DNA of 64,000 bases, taken from positions 1 through 64,000 of the forward strand of contig JAFAEM010000041.1 in NCBI GenBank assembly GCA_023424015.1, read 5' to 3'. This document shows, piece by piece, positions 54,103 to 63,911 of the stretch (the stretch's first letter is position 1; each line of letters starts with the position of its first letter). The translations under genes were made by a program, and so were the position numbers. Source of the DNA: Bacteroidota bacterium (GTDB taxonomy: Bacteria > Bacteroidota > Bacteroidia > Chitinophagales > Chitinophagaceae). The notes below the pieces were generated by a model. The model searched no databases and was not told the origin of the DNA. It worked only from the letters and a program-made list of their open reading frames with translations.

Positions 54103-54540
54103 TTATTTGATAAAACGTTTCATTTCTCTTTCCACGTCCTTTTTCCTGAGGGTTTCCCGCTTATCGTGAAGTTTTTTCCCTTTGGCAAGTCCAATTTCCA
54201 ATTTCACAAATCCCTTATCATTAAAAAAAATACGAAGTGGCACCAGTGTGTAACCTTTTTCTTTCAGTTTGGTCTCAATTTTCCTGATCTCTTTTTTCTG
54301 CAAAAGCAGTTTACGATCCCGCGAGGGTATATGGTTGTTGAGATTGCCATGTGAATACTCGGCGATATGCAGGGATTTTATCCAGATCTCGCCCTTATGC
54401 ACCAGGCAGTAGCTGTCATTAAAACTTAGTTTTCCACCCCTGATCGATTTTACCTCGGTGCCCTGCAATACCATACCCGCTTCATATTTATCATCTATGA
54501 AGTATTCGTGGTAGGCTGATCTGTTCCTGATTTCGCTCAT
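54103..54540 (-). CDS. smpB: SsrA-binding protein
   Basis: Binds tmRNA and brings it to stalled ribosomes. The 145-residue protein has the oligonucleotide-binding beta-barrel (AGMVLQGTEVKSIRGGKLSF; SLHIAEYSHGNLNNH) and the basic C-terminal tail (GLAKGKKLHDKRETLRKKD). The length is normal. The tmRNA gene is not in this window. accD follows on the same strand. Confidence 0.97.
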   Translation of the reverse strand: MSEIRNRSAYHEYFIDDKYEAGMVLQGTEVKSIRGGKLSFNDSYCLVHKGEIWIKSLHIAEYSHGNLNNHIPSRDRKLLLQKKEIRKIETKLKEKGYTLVPLRIFFNDKGFVKLEIGLAKGKKLHDKRETLRKKDVEREMKRFIK

Positions 54541-54588
54541 GAATAGTAGGCAAATATAAGCACCTGCGGCAGGTAAACTAAGTTAATA

Positions 54589-54611
54589 AACCCCGGCCAG
54601 TGGTCGGGGTT
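54589..54611 (-). terminator. Terminator hairpin downstream of accD
   Basis: Stem AACCCCG/CGGGGTT with a short loop, read on the minus strand as AACCCCGACCACTGGCCGGG followed by GTTTATTAA. It lies between accD (ends 54634) and smpB (starts 54540). Confidence 0.65.
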
Positions 54612-54633
54612 GTGCTTTGCAAATTTGTTGTTA

Positions 54634-55548
54634 TTAATTTTTGAGTAGCATTAAGACGGTAGCCAGTTTATTTTTCAGCTCGCCCCGGGGTACAATAAAG
54701 TCCAGGAAGCCATGTTCCAGCAAAAACTCGCTTCGCTGGAATCCCTCCGGCAGGTCTTTTTTGATGGTTTCTTTGATGACGCGTGGGCCTGCAAAACCGA
54801 TGAGCGCATCAGGCTCGGCAATGTTCAGGTCACCCAGCATACCGAAAGAAGCTGATATCCCGCCAAAAGTGGGGTCGGTCAATAATGAGATATATGGCAG
54901 TCCCGCGTCGCTGAGCTGCGATAATTTTCCACTTGTCTTAGCCAGTTGCATCAGCGAAAACGCACTTTCCATCATGCGTGCGCCACCACTTTTGCTAATG
55001 ACCAGATATGGCATTTTATGCTGGATACAGTAATCGACCGCCCGTGCGAATTTTTCTCCCATCACGCTGCCCAGCGAACCTCCGATAAATTCGAAATCCA
55101 TACAGGCGATCACCAGGTCCATACCGCCGATCTTTCCAACCGCTACCCGCATGGAATCTTTCAGATCTGTTTTACTCCAGATCTCCTCCAGCCTTTTTTT
55201 GTAAGGCTTCAAATCGGTAAACTCCAGGTAATCCTTGCTCCGAATATTATCGAACAACTCCGTGTATTCGCTATCGTCAAATAATATATCAAAATACTCG
55301 CTGCTGTTGATGCGATGATGGTAACTGCATTTGGGGCAAACAAACAAATGTTCGCGGAGTTCAGAAATAGTGCAGATATAATTACATTCCGGGCATTTGG
55401 TCCAGAGCCCTTCCGGAGTTTCTTTTTTTTCAGAGGTTTTGGTATTGATACCTTTCTTTATGCGTTTAAACCAACTGCTTTTTGTTTCTTCGGTTTTTCC
55501 TTCTTCACCTGCCAGGTTAGCATCAAAATCTTCGATTAATTTCGCCAT
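54634..55548 (-). CDS. accD: Acetyl-CoA carboxylase carboxyltransferase subunit beta
   Basis: Half of the carboxyltransferase that makes malonyl-CoA for fatty-acid synthesis. The 304-residue protein has the N-terminal zinc ribbon (CPECNYIC ... CPKCSYHH) and the crotonase-like carboxyltransferase fold (SKSGGARMMES; TDPTFGGISASFGMLGD). Full length. The N-terminal 35 residues are an acidic, Lys-rich lead. Its accA partner is not in this window. It has its own terminator. Confidence 0.97.
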   Translation of the reverse strand: MAKLIEDFDANLAGEEGKTEETKSSWFKRIKKGINTKTSEKKETPEGLWTKCPECNYICTISELREHLFVCPKCSYHHRINSSEYFDILFDDSEYTELFDNIRSKDYLEFTDLKPYKKRLEEIWSKTDLKDSMRVAVGKIGGMDLVIACMDFEFIGGSLGSVMGEKFARAVDYCIQHKMPYLVISKSGGARMMESAFSLMQLAKTSGKLSQLSDAGLPYISLLTDPTFGGISASFGMLGDLNIAEPDALIGFAGPRVIKETIKKDLPEGFQRSEFLLEHGFLDFIVPRGELKNKLATVLMLLKN

Positions 55549-55861
55549 AACCGTATTTTGTTAAGATACAAATATAGAGAAGTTTGATCGTAACGGTGGG
55601 AGGGAGAACCAGGAGTCCTGGGCTCTGGCAATAATATGGGAATTGGGAATTAGTAGTTTGGAATTATTATTGTCCGGGGAACTCCGGAGTACTACAAACC
55701 ACGGCGGGCACAGCGGGCACAGCGAAAGGTGTCTGCGTGTTAAAAAATCTGCAACGCAGAAGAAAACATAATGCAAATACTCCGCTGTATGCGCTGTGGT
55801 TTCCTGGCACATCGAGACACTTAGCCAACGGATTCCGATCCCAAATTACCAATCCTAAAAC
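55549..55861. repeat. Intergenic nested inverted repeats between accD and the S9 peptidase
   Basis: The outer pair is heptamer-like: GGGAATT units (55638-55672) and, at 55831-55865, reverse-complement-type units such as ATCCCAA and ATTACCA. The right half reaches the stop codon of the S9 peptidase (55862). The inner pair is 9-bp units GGCACAGCG (about 55699-55723) and CGCTGTATGCGCTGTGG (about 55781-55799). CCAGGAGTCCTGG near 55609 is a small palindrome. No gene is visible. Confidence 0.7.
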
Positions 55862-58273
55862 TTATCGCTTAAGCGATCGTTCAAATAATTTGAATATCCG
55901 CTTGTACTCATCGGTCCAGCTGCTGGGTTCTACAAAACCATGATCCTCCAACGGGTAGGAAGCCAGTTCCCAATTATCTTTTCCCAACTCTATCAGGCGT
56001 TGTGTAAGTTTTACCGCATCCTGGTAGTGCACATTTACGTCAATCATACCATGACAGATCAACAGGTCACCTTTTAATCCTTCTGCAAAATAAAGTGGTG
56101 AACTCTTCCTGTACGCAATAGTGTCATTAAAGGGTTCGTTGAGAATATTTGAAGTATAGGGATGATTGTAGTTAGCCCAGTCTGTAACTGGTCGGAGCGA
56201 AGCACCAGCCGCAAAAACATCAGGTTCGTTGAACATGGCCATCAGTGTGATAAAGCCACCGTATGAGCCTCCATAAATTCCGATACGTTTGGGATCCACG
56301 CCGAAGCTGTTGACCAGATACTTCGCCGCGTCCACATGATCGGAAAGATCCTTGCCACCCATATGGCGATAAATCCCGGTTCTCCAGTCCCTGCCATAAC
56401 CGGCACTGCCGCGGTAATCAATATCGAGTACATAATAACCATTATCAGCAAGCAAATTGTGAAACATATATTCACGGAAATAATTGCTCCACCATTTATG
56501 TGCATTCTGCAGATAACCCGCGCCATGCACGAAGATCACCGCAGGTTTGGCGGGGTGGGGATTTGCAGGTTTATAAAGTCGCCCATATACTTTCGCACCA
56601 TCTTCCGCCTGGAAACTGATCAGTTCCGGATCACGCCACATATAGCTTTTAAATTCTTCGCTCTGTGCTTTGCTGGTAACCTGGCGGGGTTTTGCATCCG
56701 GTTTGTTTTCCTGGAGGTATAATTCCCAGGGTTTATTGGAATAGGAATAAAGTATGGCCAGGTTTTTCTCATCTGGTGATAGTGTTGCCTGGTGTGACCC
56801 GGTACCGGAACTTAGTTTTTCTTTCTTTCTGCTAGCAATATGAAACCTGTAAAAATGCTGTTCTCCGGGGTGCACTTCGTTTGTTGTGAGGTAAAAATAT
56901 TTTTTGTCCTTTGACAACTGCGAACGCTGCACTTCATAATTCCCTGAAGTCAGTGCTTTTTTAGCCATGGTGGGAACATGGAATGTATACAGATGTGAGT
57001 AGCCGGTTGATTCCGACTGGAACCAGCAGGTATTCTCGTCAATCCAGCCGATACTACCAAACATTCCAGGACCACCAATCCAGGCTTCATCTCTCTGGCG
57101 ATCTGCCAGCTTCAACTTATGAGTAGCTGTATCCCAAAGCATCAGCCAGCGATCTTTGTTATCGTGTGAGCGAATATCCAACAAAACATTTCCTCCAGCT
57201 GGTGACCAATAGAGACCAGTAATGTTCACTTCCCTCGGTGCATTCTTTTTCTTAAGCTCTTCGAGTTGTTTCGGGTAGTCTTTTACGTAGTCGGGCAGAT
57301 CATTGATACCAGGAATAGAATCAGTATTTACCGTCCACACGGTATCGCGCTCGCGGTCGTAGAAATAGAATGTTGAACTGGCTTCCGGTGCACCTACTTT
57401 GGTTCTGGCAGGTAAGTCGGTTGTGAAACCCGATTCGGTAACATAACTCGGAACGATCGTCGTTTTTGATCCGGAAGCAGGTTTTGAAAGGCGATAACTG
57501 ATAAACCGTCCGTCTGGACTGATGCTTAATGATTGTAATGTTTTATCCTCGATGCTGATACTGCGCAATTCTTTTGGCCGTGCGGCTTTGGTGTATGCGT
57601 CGCCCTTATCTTTTTTCTCTTTTCTTGAGCGAAGAACTTCGAAGTACTGCAATTGATCTTTCTTCAGCCATTCTTCCTGTGGCGAACCTGAAGCTGCCGC
57701 TCTGGGCGCAGCGCTCCTGCCCGCCCTTGGACCCCCGGCCTGTCCGGCGCCGGAAGCTTCACCAGTCTTAAGGTTAGTTAGTTGTTGTGTTTCGCCTGTA
57801 GCTATATTCCAGGCATAAAGGTTTTGACTACGGCTATAAACGATCTTTGTTTCATTGAATGAAAACTGCGGGTTGGCTTCAAAATCTGTCGTTTCTGTTA
57901 CCCGGCGGGTTTTCCCCGTTTTAGTGTCCGTGTAAAACACATCACCATCCTTACTATACACATACGCGTTTTGAGCTTTATTATATCGTGCAGCATTGCT
58001 AGTGACCAACGCCTGTTGCTGAGCCAGTGTGGCTTTTACCGGTGTTTGATTTTCGAGCGTGATATAATAAAGTGAGTCTGCCAGCTCCTTGTCGGGGTTC
58101 CAGTTGAAAAAAAGCATTTTGCCATCAACGCTCCATTGTGGTGAGGAAGGAGAACTGCCCATCCACTTGGGGTCTCTCATGATCTTTTCGACTGTGAGTT
58201 TGTTGAGCGTGGACTGTCCCCACGAAATACTACAGCATAAAACGAAAAAGGCAAAGCAAATTTTTTTCTTCAT
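55862..58273 (-). CDS. S9-family prolyl oligopeptidase (dipeptidyl peptidase IV-like)
   Basis: An 803-residue exported peptidase. Signal peptide MKKKICFAFFVLCCSISWGQ; the ATG at 58273 is chosen for it. An N-terminal beta-propeller (about 30-560) is followed by an alpha/beta hydrolase domain. The triad is Ser670 (YGGSYGG), Asp745 (GMIDVNVH) and His778 (LEDHGF). A low-complexity Ala/Gly/Arg/Ser stretch is inserted in the propeller near residues 175-195. It likely releases dipeptides or degrades peptides in the periplasm. Confidence 0.92.
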   Translation of the reverse strand: MKKKICFAFFVLCCSISWGQSTLNKLTVEKIMRDPKWMGSSPSSPQWSVDGKMLFFNWNPDKELADSLYYITLENQTPVKATLAQQQALVTSNAARYNKAQNAYVYSKDGDVFYTDTKTGKTRRVTETTDFEANPQFSFNETKIVYSRSQNLYAWNIATGETQQLTNLKTGEASGAGQAGGPRAGRSAAPRAAASGSPQEEWLKKDQLQYFEVLRSRKEKKDKGDAYTKAARPKELRSISIEDKTLQSLSISPDGRFISYRLSKPASGSKTTIVPSYVTESGFTTDLPARTKVGAPEASSTFYFYDRERDTVWTVNTDSIPGINDLPDYVKDYPKQLEELKKKNAPREVNITGLYWSPAGGNVLLDIRSHDNKDRWLMLWDTATHKLKLADRQRDEAWIGGPGMFGSIGWIDENTCWFQSESTGYSHLYTFHVPTMAKKALTSGNYEVQRSQLSKDKKYFYLTTNEVHPGEQHFYRFHIASRKKEKLSSGTGSHQATLSPDEKNLAILYSYSNKPWELYLQENKPDAKPRQVTSKAQSEEFKSYMWRDPELISFQAEDGAKVYGRLYKPANPHPAKPAVIFVHGAGYLQNAHKWWSNYFREYMFHNLLADNGYYVLDIDYRGSAGYGRDWRTGIYRHMGGKDLSDHVDAAKYLVNSFGVDPKRIGIYGGSYGGFITLMAMFNEPDVFAAGASLRPVTDWANYNHPYTSNILNEPFNDTIAYRKSSPLYFAEGLKGDLLICHGMIDVNVHYQDAVKLTQRLIELGKDNWELASYPLEDHGFVEPSSWTDEYKRIFKLFERSLKR

Positions 58274-58356
58274 CCTTGATTTTTTGCCTAAATATATTGA
58301 GAAACCTAAAGCGGAATGAAGATTTTTTTCTTTGAAATTAAATAACAAGGGAGATA

Positions 58357-58695
58357 TTAATTATTCGAAGCGCCGTTATCGATCCAACAAATGATATTAT
58401 TTCTTTGTGTGGCGTTCAGTGTCGCGTCCTGCGGCATAAATCCTGACCTTATGGCTTCCCTGATAACCGTTCTGGCATTAAATACCTGAGTGTAACTGGT
58501 CAGGGGTCCTGGTCCGTTCACACTTCCACTCGCATGACAGGAAGCCTGGTTGCAATAGGTTTGAATGATGGGGTTTACGTCTGCCGCCCAGGTTTTGACC
58601 GTTCCTTCACAGGGATCAGGGTTGTCCGTACTTGATTTGCTGCAGGACGCAAATAAGACTGTAAGTATAAAGATGGGCCAACCTGGTATTTTCAT
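58357..58695 (-). CDS. Small lipoprotein with cytochrome-c-like CX4CH motif
   Basis: A 112-residue protein. The lipoprotein signal ends in FASC (Cys18). A single haem-type motif has four residues between the cysteines (CNQASCH), followed by GSVNGPGPL and a late SGFMPQDA, where the Met could be the axial ligand. This is a variant cytochrome-c fold found in Bacteroidetes and Planctomycetes surface proteins. It precedes bestrophin on the strand order but is 67 bp from it. No partner is obvious. Confidence 0.72.
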   Translation of the reverse strand: MKIPGWPIFILTVLFASCSKSSTDNPDPCEGTVKTWAADVNPIIQTYCNQASCHASGSVNGPGPLTSYTQVFNARTVIREAIRSGFMPQDATLNATQRNNIICWIDNGASNN

Positions 58696-58761
58696 ATCGG
58701 ATTTATTTGCTTCACCCCTGTAAAACGAAGAATCCCCCTAATCATTGCCCCGGATGCGGAC

Positions 58762-59646
58762 TTATAGAATGTCTGCAACTGTACGTTGTATATTTTCTGC
58801 GAGTTTATCCGATGGTACATCATTTGGATCACCGCCGAAAGGATCTTCGATCTCCTCAGCGATGATTTCCAGGCTGGCTAATACATATAAAACAAAAGCC
58901 ACAACGGGTATCACATAATAGCCCAGGGAGAACACATATCCAAACGGCAGGGTCATCACGTATATAAATATGAATTTTTTTATAAAAACGCTGTATGAGT
59001 AAGGGATCGGCGTGTTCTTGATACGCTCGCAGGCACCACAGATATCTGTAAAGGATTGTAGCTCGCTATTTAGAACGATAAGTTGCTCGCCCGAGATTTT
59101 TTTGTCGTGGTAAAGCTGTTGCACATGCTGAAACATCAGTCGCGCCACCTGGTTGGGAAGGTGCTTGGAGTCATCGAGCGTTTTAAAAACCTCGCGGTGT
59201 TCATCTTCCGCGAAAAGCTCAACCCTGACCTTTTCCGAACGTAAATGGTTGTGAAGTGTAAATGCATAGGCAGGAATGATCTTACGAAAAAAGGATCGCT
59301 GTGCTTGTTCCTGTTGCGGAATAAATGCAGCGAGTTTCAAAGCCAGGTTGCGGCTGTTATTGACAAGTTGGCCCCATAGCTTTCGACCTTCCCACCAGCG
59401 GTCGTATGCGGTATTGGTGCGAAATACCAGCAGCATTGAAATGGCGAAACCCAGAAGCCCATGCATGAGCGGGATGTTTTTTACATAGCTGGAAGATGAA
59501 AGTCTCCAGTATTCCAGTTCGAGGTACGCGATAATTCCTGAATAAATAGCGACTCCTATCATCAAAGGCACGAGTTTCCGGAATGTATCTGCTTTATGAA
59601 ACCGGAAAATATATGTAAACCAGTCTTTCGGGTTATAGAAGATCAT
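58762..59646 (-). CDS. Bestrophin-family chloride channel-like protein
   Basis: A 294-residue membrane protein. The N-terminal FYNPKDWFTYIFRF and the core FRTNTAYDRWWEGRKLWGQLVNNSRNLA (cited by FRTNTAYDRWWEGRKLWG) are unmistakable bestrophin/RFP-TM signatures. A late GDPNDVPSDKLAENI block is also conserved. Bacterial bestrophins form ion channels. There are four transmembrane helices in the usual positions. Pr6Pr lies upstream on the same strand's far side, with no overlap. Confidence 0.92.
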   Translation of the reverse strand: MIFYNPKDWFTYIFRFHKADTFRKLVPLMIGVAIYSGIIAYLELEYWRLSSSSYVKNIPLMHGLLGFAISMLLVFRTNTAYDRWWEGRKLWGQLVNNSRNLALKLAAFIPQQEQAQRSFFRKIIPAYAFTLHNHLRSEKVRVELFAEDEHREVFKTLDDSKHLPNQVARLMFQHVQQLYHDKKISGEQLIVLNSELQSFTDICGACERIKNTPIPYSYSVFIKKFIFIYVMTLPFGYVFSLGYYVIPVVAFVLYVLASLEIIAEEIEDPFGGDPNDVPSDKLAENIQRTVADIL

Positions 59647-59697
59647 GTAAATATTTTATCAAAAATAAAGTTTGACTGCTATACTCTATCAAAAGCT

Positions 59698-60378
59698 TCA
59701 GGAGACAGAAGCCCGGGTTGCCCGTTTCATCAATTTATCGATACCAACAAATAAAGCTCCGCCTGCCATGAACACGACAAGCAGCGCCACAGCGTTTGTC
59801 ATAACTTTACTATAGCCAAGTTCTGTCACATTGATAAAAGGGTAGGGGTAGAATCCTTCAAGACGACCGCGTATCAAGGCATAAGCAAGATAAAGTGCAG
59901 GATAAAGCAGCCAAACAATCACGTGCGACCATTTCAACGAACCTTTTGGAACAAATATGAGCCAATAACAAACGTAAAGTACCGGGATGACAACATGTAA
60001 TAACTCATCCGCCCATTTTTGAAGCCCCACAGGTTGCCAGAGCGACCGGAGTATGGCATTATAAACGATGCCCACGATCAGGATATAAAGTGAGATCGCA
60101 GCCTGTGTTGAAGTTTTTGAAAAAAAGAGGCCCAGCCGGCTCTCCGCATTAATCAAAATAAAAGTAAGGCTGACAGCCACCAGCAGATTAGTGAGGATGG
60201 TAAAAAAAGCCAGGAATCTCCCCACCGCTCCAAGAGGAGTCATTCCCGATTGCTCCGCATTGCTGACCAGGAGATATAACTGGAGGCCAAGCGTAAACCA
60301 TGCCGTTAACGCAATGATCAGCATAGTTAACCTGGCTGCCGGAGCGAATTTCAAAACCATGCATAAAATTTTACGCAA
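59698..60378 (-). CDS. Pr6Pr-family membrane protein
   Basis: A 226-residue protein with six predicted membrane helices. GRFLAFFTILTNLLVAVSLTF and YALIRGRLEGFYPYPFINV are typical of the bacterial Pr6Pr (FAR-17a/AIG1-like) family, of unknown function. MVLKF at 60360 is an alternative start. It is 52 bp upstream of bestrophin on the minus strand, possibly co-transcribed. A divergent unknown gene starts at 60447. Confidence 0.85.
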   Translation of the reverse strand: MRKILCMVLKFAPAARLTMLIIALTAWFTLGLQLYLLVSNAEQSGMTPLGAVGRFLAFFTILTNLLVAVSLTFILINAESRLGLFFSKTSTQAAISLYILIVGIVYNAILRSLWQPVGLQKWADELLHVVIPVLYVCYWLIFVPKGSLKWSHVIVWLLYPALYLAYALIRGRLEGFYPYPFINVTELGYSKVMTNAVALLVVFMAGGALFVGIDKLMKRATRASVS

Positions 60379-60446
60379 TATATGGTTTGTGCCGGGATCA
60401 GTAAATTTGCATAACAGGTCACCGTGGAGCGATTAAAAATAACCTA

Positions 60447-60815
60447 ATGAATATTTACACGCAGGTTTGGAACAAGTATTTGCCTGTTATCAGGATCTTG
60501 TTGAAAAGATCAGCATCGGCAGAACAAAGCATGGGATTAAACCGCATTGATTTTGAGAAAGGGAGCCGGAGTCGTAAACCGGCCTGCTCCTTCAATATTG
60601 AACTGGTGGAAGGGCGTTTCAAAACAGTCAGCCAGTCGGCGCCGGCAAGGGAACTGGTAGCCGCACTGATGGAAGATGAGGTTTCGAAGACGCTACTCAG
60701 GCAGAACAATTATGTGATCAGTCTCAATTCAGATTTCCAGTTAAAGATCAGGAACAATACCTCCGCTTCGAAGCCATCCGATGAGGGAAAGAACGGCGCC
60801 GATCCATCTGGCTAA
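60447..60815 (+). CDS. Hypothetical protein of unknown function
   Basis: A 122-residue soluble protein. The N-terminal helix (MNIYTQVWNKYLPVIRILLKRSA) is basic; the middle has FNIELVEGRFKTVSQSAPARELVAALMED, and the C-terminus is Ser/Gly-rich (cited by ends). I recognise no domain. It stands alone between Pr6Pr and the TonB receptor. A plausible gene by length and codon pattern. Confidence 0.65.
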   Translation: MNIYTQVWNKYLPVIRILLKRSASAEQSMGLNRIDFEKGSRSRKPACSFNIELVEGRFKTVSQSAPARELVAALMEDEVSKTLLRQNNYVISLNSDFQLKIRNNTSASKPSDEGKNGADPSG

Positions 60816-60978
60816 AGCAGTTAAAAATGCGTGATTGTCTTTGGGGACAAGGGCTATACTTTGATTTTTGATAAAAATCACCCACTTTTGTATAACTGAT
60901 TATGGCTTATTCGATTAATCTGTATAAGTCTTAGTTTCAGTTTGATAGACTTTTATCCTTATAAATACCATCCGCATT

Positions 60979-63345
60979 ATGAGAATACTATTTTTAGGAG
61001 CATTGGTTATGTTCTATTCCGGTGTTCAGGCCCAGCAACTAACCAGTTTTTCCGGCAAAGTTTCCGATACTCACGATCTTCCTGTCGCCGGTGCTACTAT
61101 CTACCTTCTCAATACGAATCGGGGTGTTGCAACTGACAGCAAAGGAAATTTCAATATAAATAATATACCCGCAGGTAAGTACACAGTGCAAATTTCAGCT
61201 ATTGGCTATGCCACGCTCAATTTGGATGTAATATTACCAGGATCGGGTACAACAGAAATTCTTCTCGAAGACGAATCGCAACAGTTGGATGCTGTTCTGG
61301 TCAGTGCACAAAAAAGGGAAGAATCCTTACATGATATTCCATTCAGCATTTCTGCACTTTCTTCGCGCCAGGTGCAGCAGTTCAGGCTGTGGAATACACG
61401 TGAACTTACTGCCATTGTTCCCAATCTTTATTCGGCCAACTCTGGTGATGAGAGAAATGTTACTTCCATCCGTGGTATCGCTACTACATCTTACGACCAG
61501 GCGGTTGCAACTTACATTGACGGCGTAAACCAGTTTAATCTTGATACCTATATTCCCCAGTTGTTTGACGTAGAACGTATTGAAGTGTTGCGTGGTCCGC
61601 AGGGAACCCTGTACGGTCGCAATGCGATGGGTGGTGTGATCAATATCATCACCAAACAGCCCACCAATAAGACCAGCGGATTTGCTGAGGTTTCTTTAGG
61701 GAACTTTAACCAACAGCGATACATTGCAGGCTTACGAACTCCGATTGTTGCAAATAAATTATACGCCGGCGCTTCCATCATGTATAACAGCCGGGATGGA
61801 TTTTATAAAAACGAGTTCACCAATTCATCATATGACAAACAAAACAGTATAACGGGCAATTATTACCTTAAATATATCATCAACGAAAAATGGACGCTTG
61901 GTTTGAATGCAAAACACAACGAAAACAGGAACAATGGTCCGTTTCCGCTTTCATTCCCCACCGGTAGCTTTGAGGACTTCCTGAAAGAAGGTCATGTTCT
62001 GACACAGAATGCGACGTCTAAAATGATCGACAATACTTTTAATGGTTCTTTTACGGCAAACTATGCAGGTCGCGCTTTTAATTTTAGTTCGCAGACTGCA
62101 TACCAGTCCAATCATAGATACTACACGCTGCCTCTTGATGGCGACTTCTCACCGATTGACGGCATCACTGTCATCAATAATTATGGTGATGACTGGAACA
62201 AGGTAACCGCATGGACGCAGGAATTCAAAATATCATCACCCGCCATGAATAGCAGTTCATTGAAATGGACCGCCGGTGCCTATTTATTTACACAACACAA
62301 CCCGGTAAAACAGGCTACACATTTTGGAATGGACGCCGGTATGATGGGTGCCCCTGATACAGATTTTTCTCTGATCACTTCGTCGACAGGCAGGAATAGC
62401 GGTGGAGCAGTTTTTGGACAGTTGGTATATGCTATAAATGATAAGATCGATATTATCGGTGGCCTGCGTTTTGACTATGAAAAGAAAAAATTCAATGTGC
62501 TGGGGGAATACCAGAAGTCTTCCAACCCGCCCATGGTTACCCGTCCCGATACTAGCGCTACCACCAGTTTCAATGCGATTTCTCCCAAACTTGGCATCAT
62601 GTACAAACTCGCTGCCAGCAGCAACCTGTTTGCCACATATAGCCGGGGTTATAGAACCGGGGGACTTACACAGTTATCAGCCACAGACCCTTCCCAACCA
62701 CCATTATACCCTTATAAACCTGAGTACAGCAATAACCTGGAGATAGGTATCAAAAACAATTTCTTTGATAACCGCCTCCGGCTGAATATGGCATTCTTCC
62801 TGACCCAGGTTACAGATGTGCAAGTGCCTACTTTAATATTGCCCGATGCGATCACAGTTACCCGCAATGCTGGCAAACTCAACAGCAAAGGCGCAGAACT
62901 GGAACTTGCAACCACCCCGGTGAAAGGACTGGAGATTGAATACAATTTTGGGTATACGGATGCTACATATAAGACCTTAAAATTGTCGCAGAACGGTGCA
63001 TCTGTAGACCTGGCGGGTAAAAAGCAGGTTTTTACACCAGATATTACTTCTATGTTGGCAGCCCAATATAGTTTTAATCTCAACACCCGTAAACAGTTGA
63101 AACTGGTATTAAGGGGTGAGTGGATGCACCTGGGAGAGCAATATTTCGATCTTTCCAACAATATCTCCCAGGACGCATATAGTTTGTTAAATGTAAGAGT
63201 AGGGATCAGTGCCCGGTTTGGAGAACTGATGTTCTGGGGCCGAAACCTGGCCGATACCAGGTATATTGCCTATGCTTACGATTTCGGCGCCATCCATATT
63301 GGAAATCCTGCAACATATGGTGTGACGTTGAGGGCGAGATTTTAA
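60979..63345 (+). CDS. TonB-dependent receptor
   Basis: A 788-residue outer-membrane receptor. Signal peptide MRILFLGALVMFYSGVQA, a carboxypeptidase-regulatory-like domain (about 24-105), the plug (about 115-220; LVSAQKREESLHDIPFSISA) and a 22-strand barrel ending in the conserved aromatic (VTLRARF). The AQKREESL motif marks the broad iron-siderophore/nutrient TBDT class. No SusD or neighbouring periplasmic binding gene suggests the ligand. Confidence 0.93.
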   Translation: MRILFLGALVMFYSGVQAQQLTSFSGKVSDTHDLPVAGATIYLLNTNRGVATDSKGNFNINNIPAGKYTVQISAIGYATLNLDVILPGSGTTEILLEDESQQLDAVLVSAQKREESLHDIPFSISALSSRQVQQFRLWNTRELTAIVPNLYSANSGDERNVTSIRGIATTSYDQAVATYIDGVNQFNLDTYIPQLFDVERIEVLRGPQGTLYGRNAMGGVINIITKQPTNKTSGFAEVSLGNFNQQRYIAGLRTPIVANKLYAGASIMYNSRDGFYKNEFTNSSYDKQNSITGNYYLKYIINEKWTLGLNAKHNENRNNGPFPLSFPTGSFEDFLKEGHVLTQNATSKMIDNTFNGSFTANYAGRAFNFSSQTAYQSNHRYYTLPLDGDFSPIDGITVINNYGDDWNKVTAWTQEFKISSPAMNSSSLKWTAGAYLFTQHNPVKQATHFGMDAGMMGAPDTDFSLITSSTGRNSGGAVFGQLVYAINDKIDIIGGLRFDYEKKKFNVLGEYQKSSNPPMVTRPDTSATTSFNAISPKLGIMYKLAASSNLFATYSRGYRTGGLTQLSATDPSQPPLYPYKPEYSNNLEIGIKNNFFDNRLRLNMAFFLTQVTDVQVPTLILPDAITVTRNAGKLNSKGAELELATTPVKGLEIEYNFGYTDATYKTLKLSQNGASVDLAGKKQVFTPDITSMLAAQYSFNLNTRKQLKLVLRGEWMHLGEQYFDLSNNISQDAYSLLNVRVGISARFGELMFWGRNLADTRYIAYAYDFGAIHIGNPATYGVTLRARF

Positions 63346-63353
63346 GAATAGAT

Positions 63354-63911
63354 TTACTGCTTCAGCGGTGTCAGCAGGGAGTAAATATGGCTGTCCAGGA
63401 ATTGACCATTGTAGAAATAGTTTTCTCTGAATTTGCCTTCGAGTACAAAATTATTACGTTCGAGCAGCCTGATCGAAGCCTGGTTTTCAGGGTTGACATT
63501 GGCCTCCACCGAATGAAGGTTCATCTCGCTGAAGCCATAGTGTAACACAGCTCTCATTGCTTCCTGCATAATTCCCCGATGTTGGTACTCTGTACGCAAC
63601 ATGTAGCCGATCTCGGCCCTGTAGTGCTCCCGGGTGATCTTCCAGAAACCAATGGTTCCTGCCACATCCTTTTGACCTGTAAGGGTGACAGCCCAGGTGA
63701 TTCCATCATTCTTTTCCAGCGACTCCAGGATGGCATCGACCAGTTTAGCCGCTTCTTCCATGGATTGTGCCCTCGGACGGTCAATATAACGCATCATTTC
63801 TTCGCTGCTTCGCATCGCGAATATAGAAGGGATATCCTCCCCGCTGATCTTTCGCAGCGTAAGCCTGTTGGTTACCAATACCGGGAATGGACTGAATTTC
63901 GGCTCGAGCAT
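63354..63911 (-). CDS. GNAT-family N-acetyltransferase (RimJ/RimL-like)
   Basis: A 185-residue acetyltransferase. RLTLRKISGEDIPSIFAMRSSEEMMRY opens the fold (cited by RLTLRKISGED), with AEIGYMLRTEYQHRGIMQEA as the acetyl-CoA loop and NQASIRLLERNNFVLEG as the last strand. The layout is that of RimJ/RimL, which acetylate N-termini of ribosomal proteins, but many paralogues act on other substrates. It is convergent with the TonB receptor (9 bp apart). Confidence 0.9.
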   Translation of the reverse strand: MLEPKFSPFPVLVTNRLTLRKISGEDIPSIFAMRSSEEMMRYIDRPRAQSMEEAAKLVDAILESLEKNDGITWAVTLTGQKDVAGTIGFWKITREHYRAEIGYMLRTEYQHRGIMQEAMRAVLHYGFSEMNLHSVEANVNPENQASIRLLERNNFVLEGKFRENYFYNGQFLDSHIYSLLTPLKQ

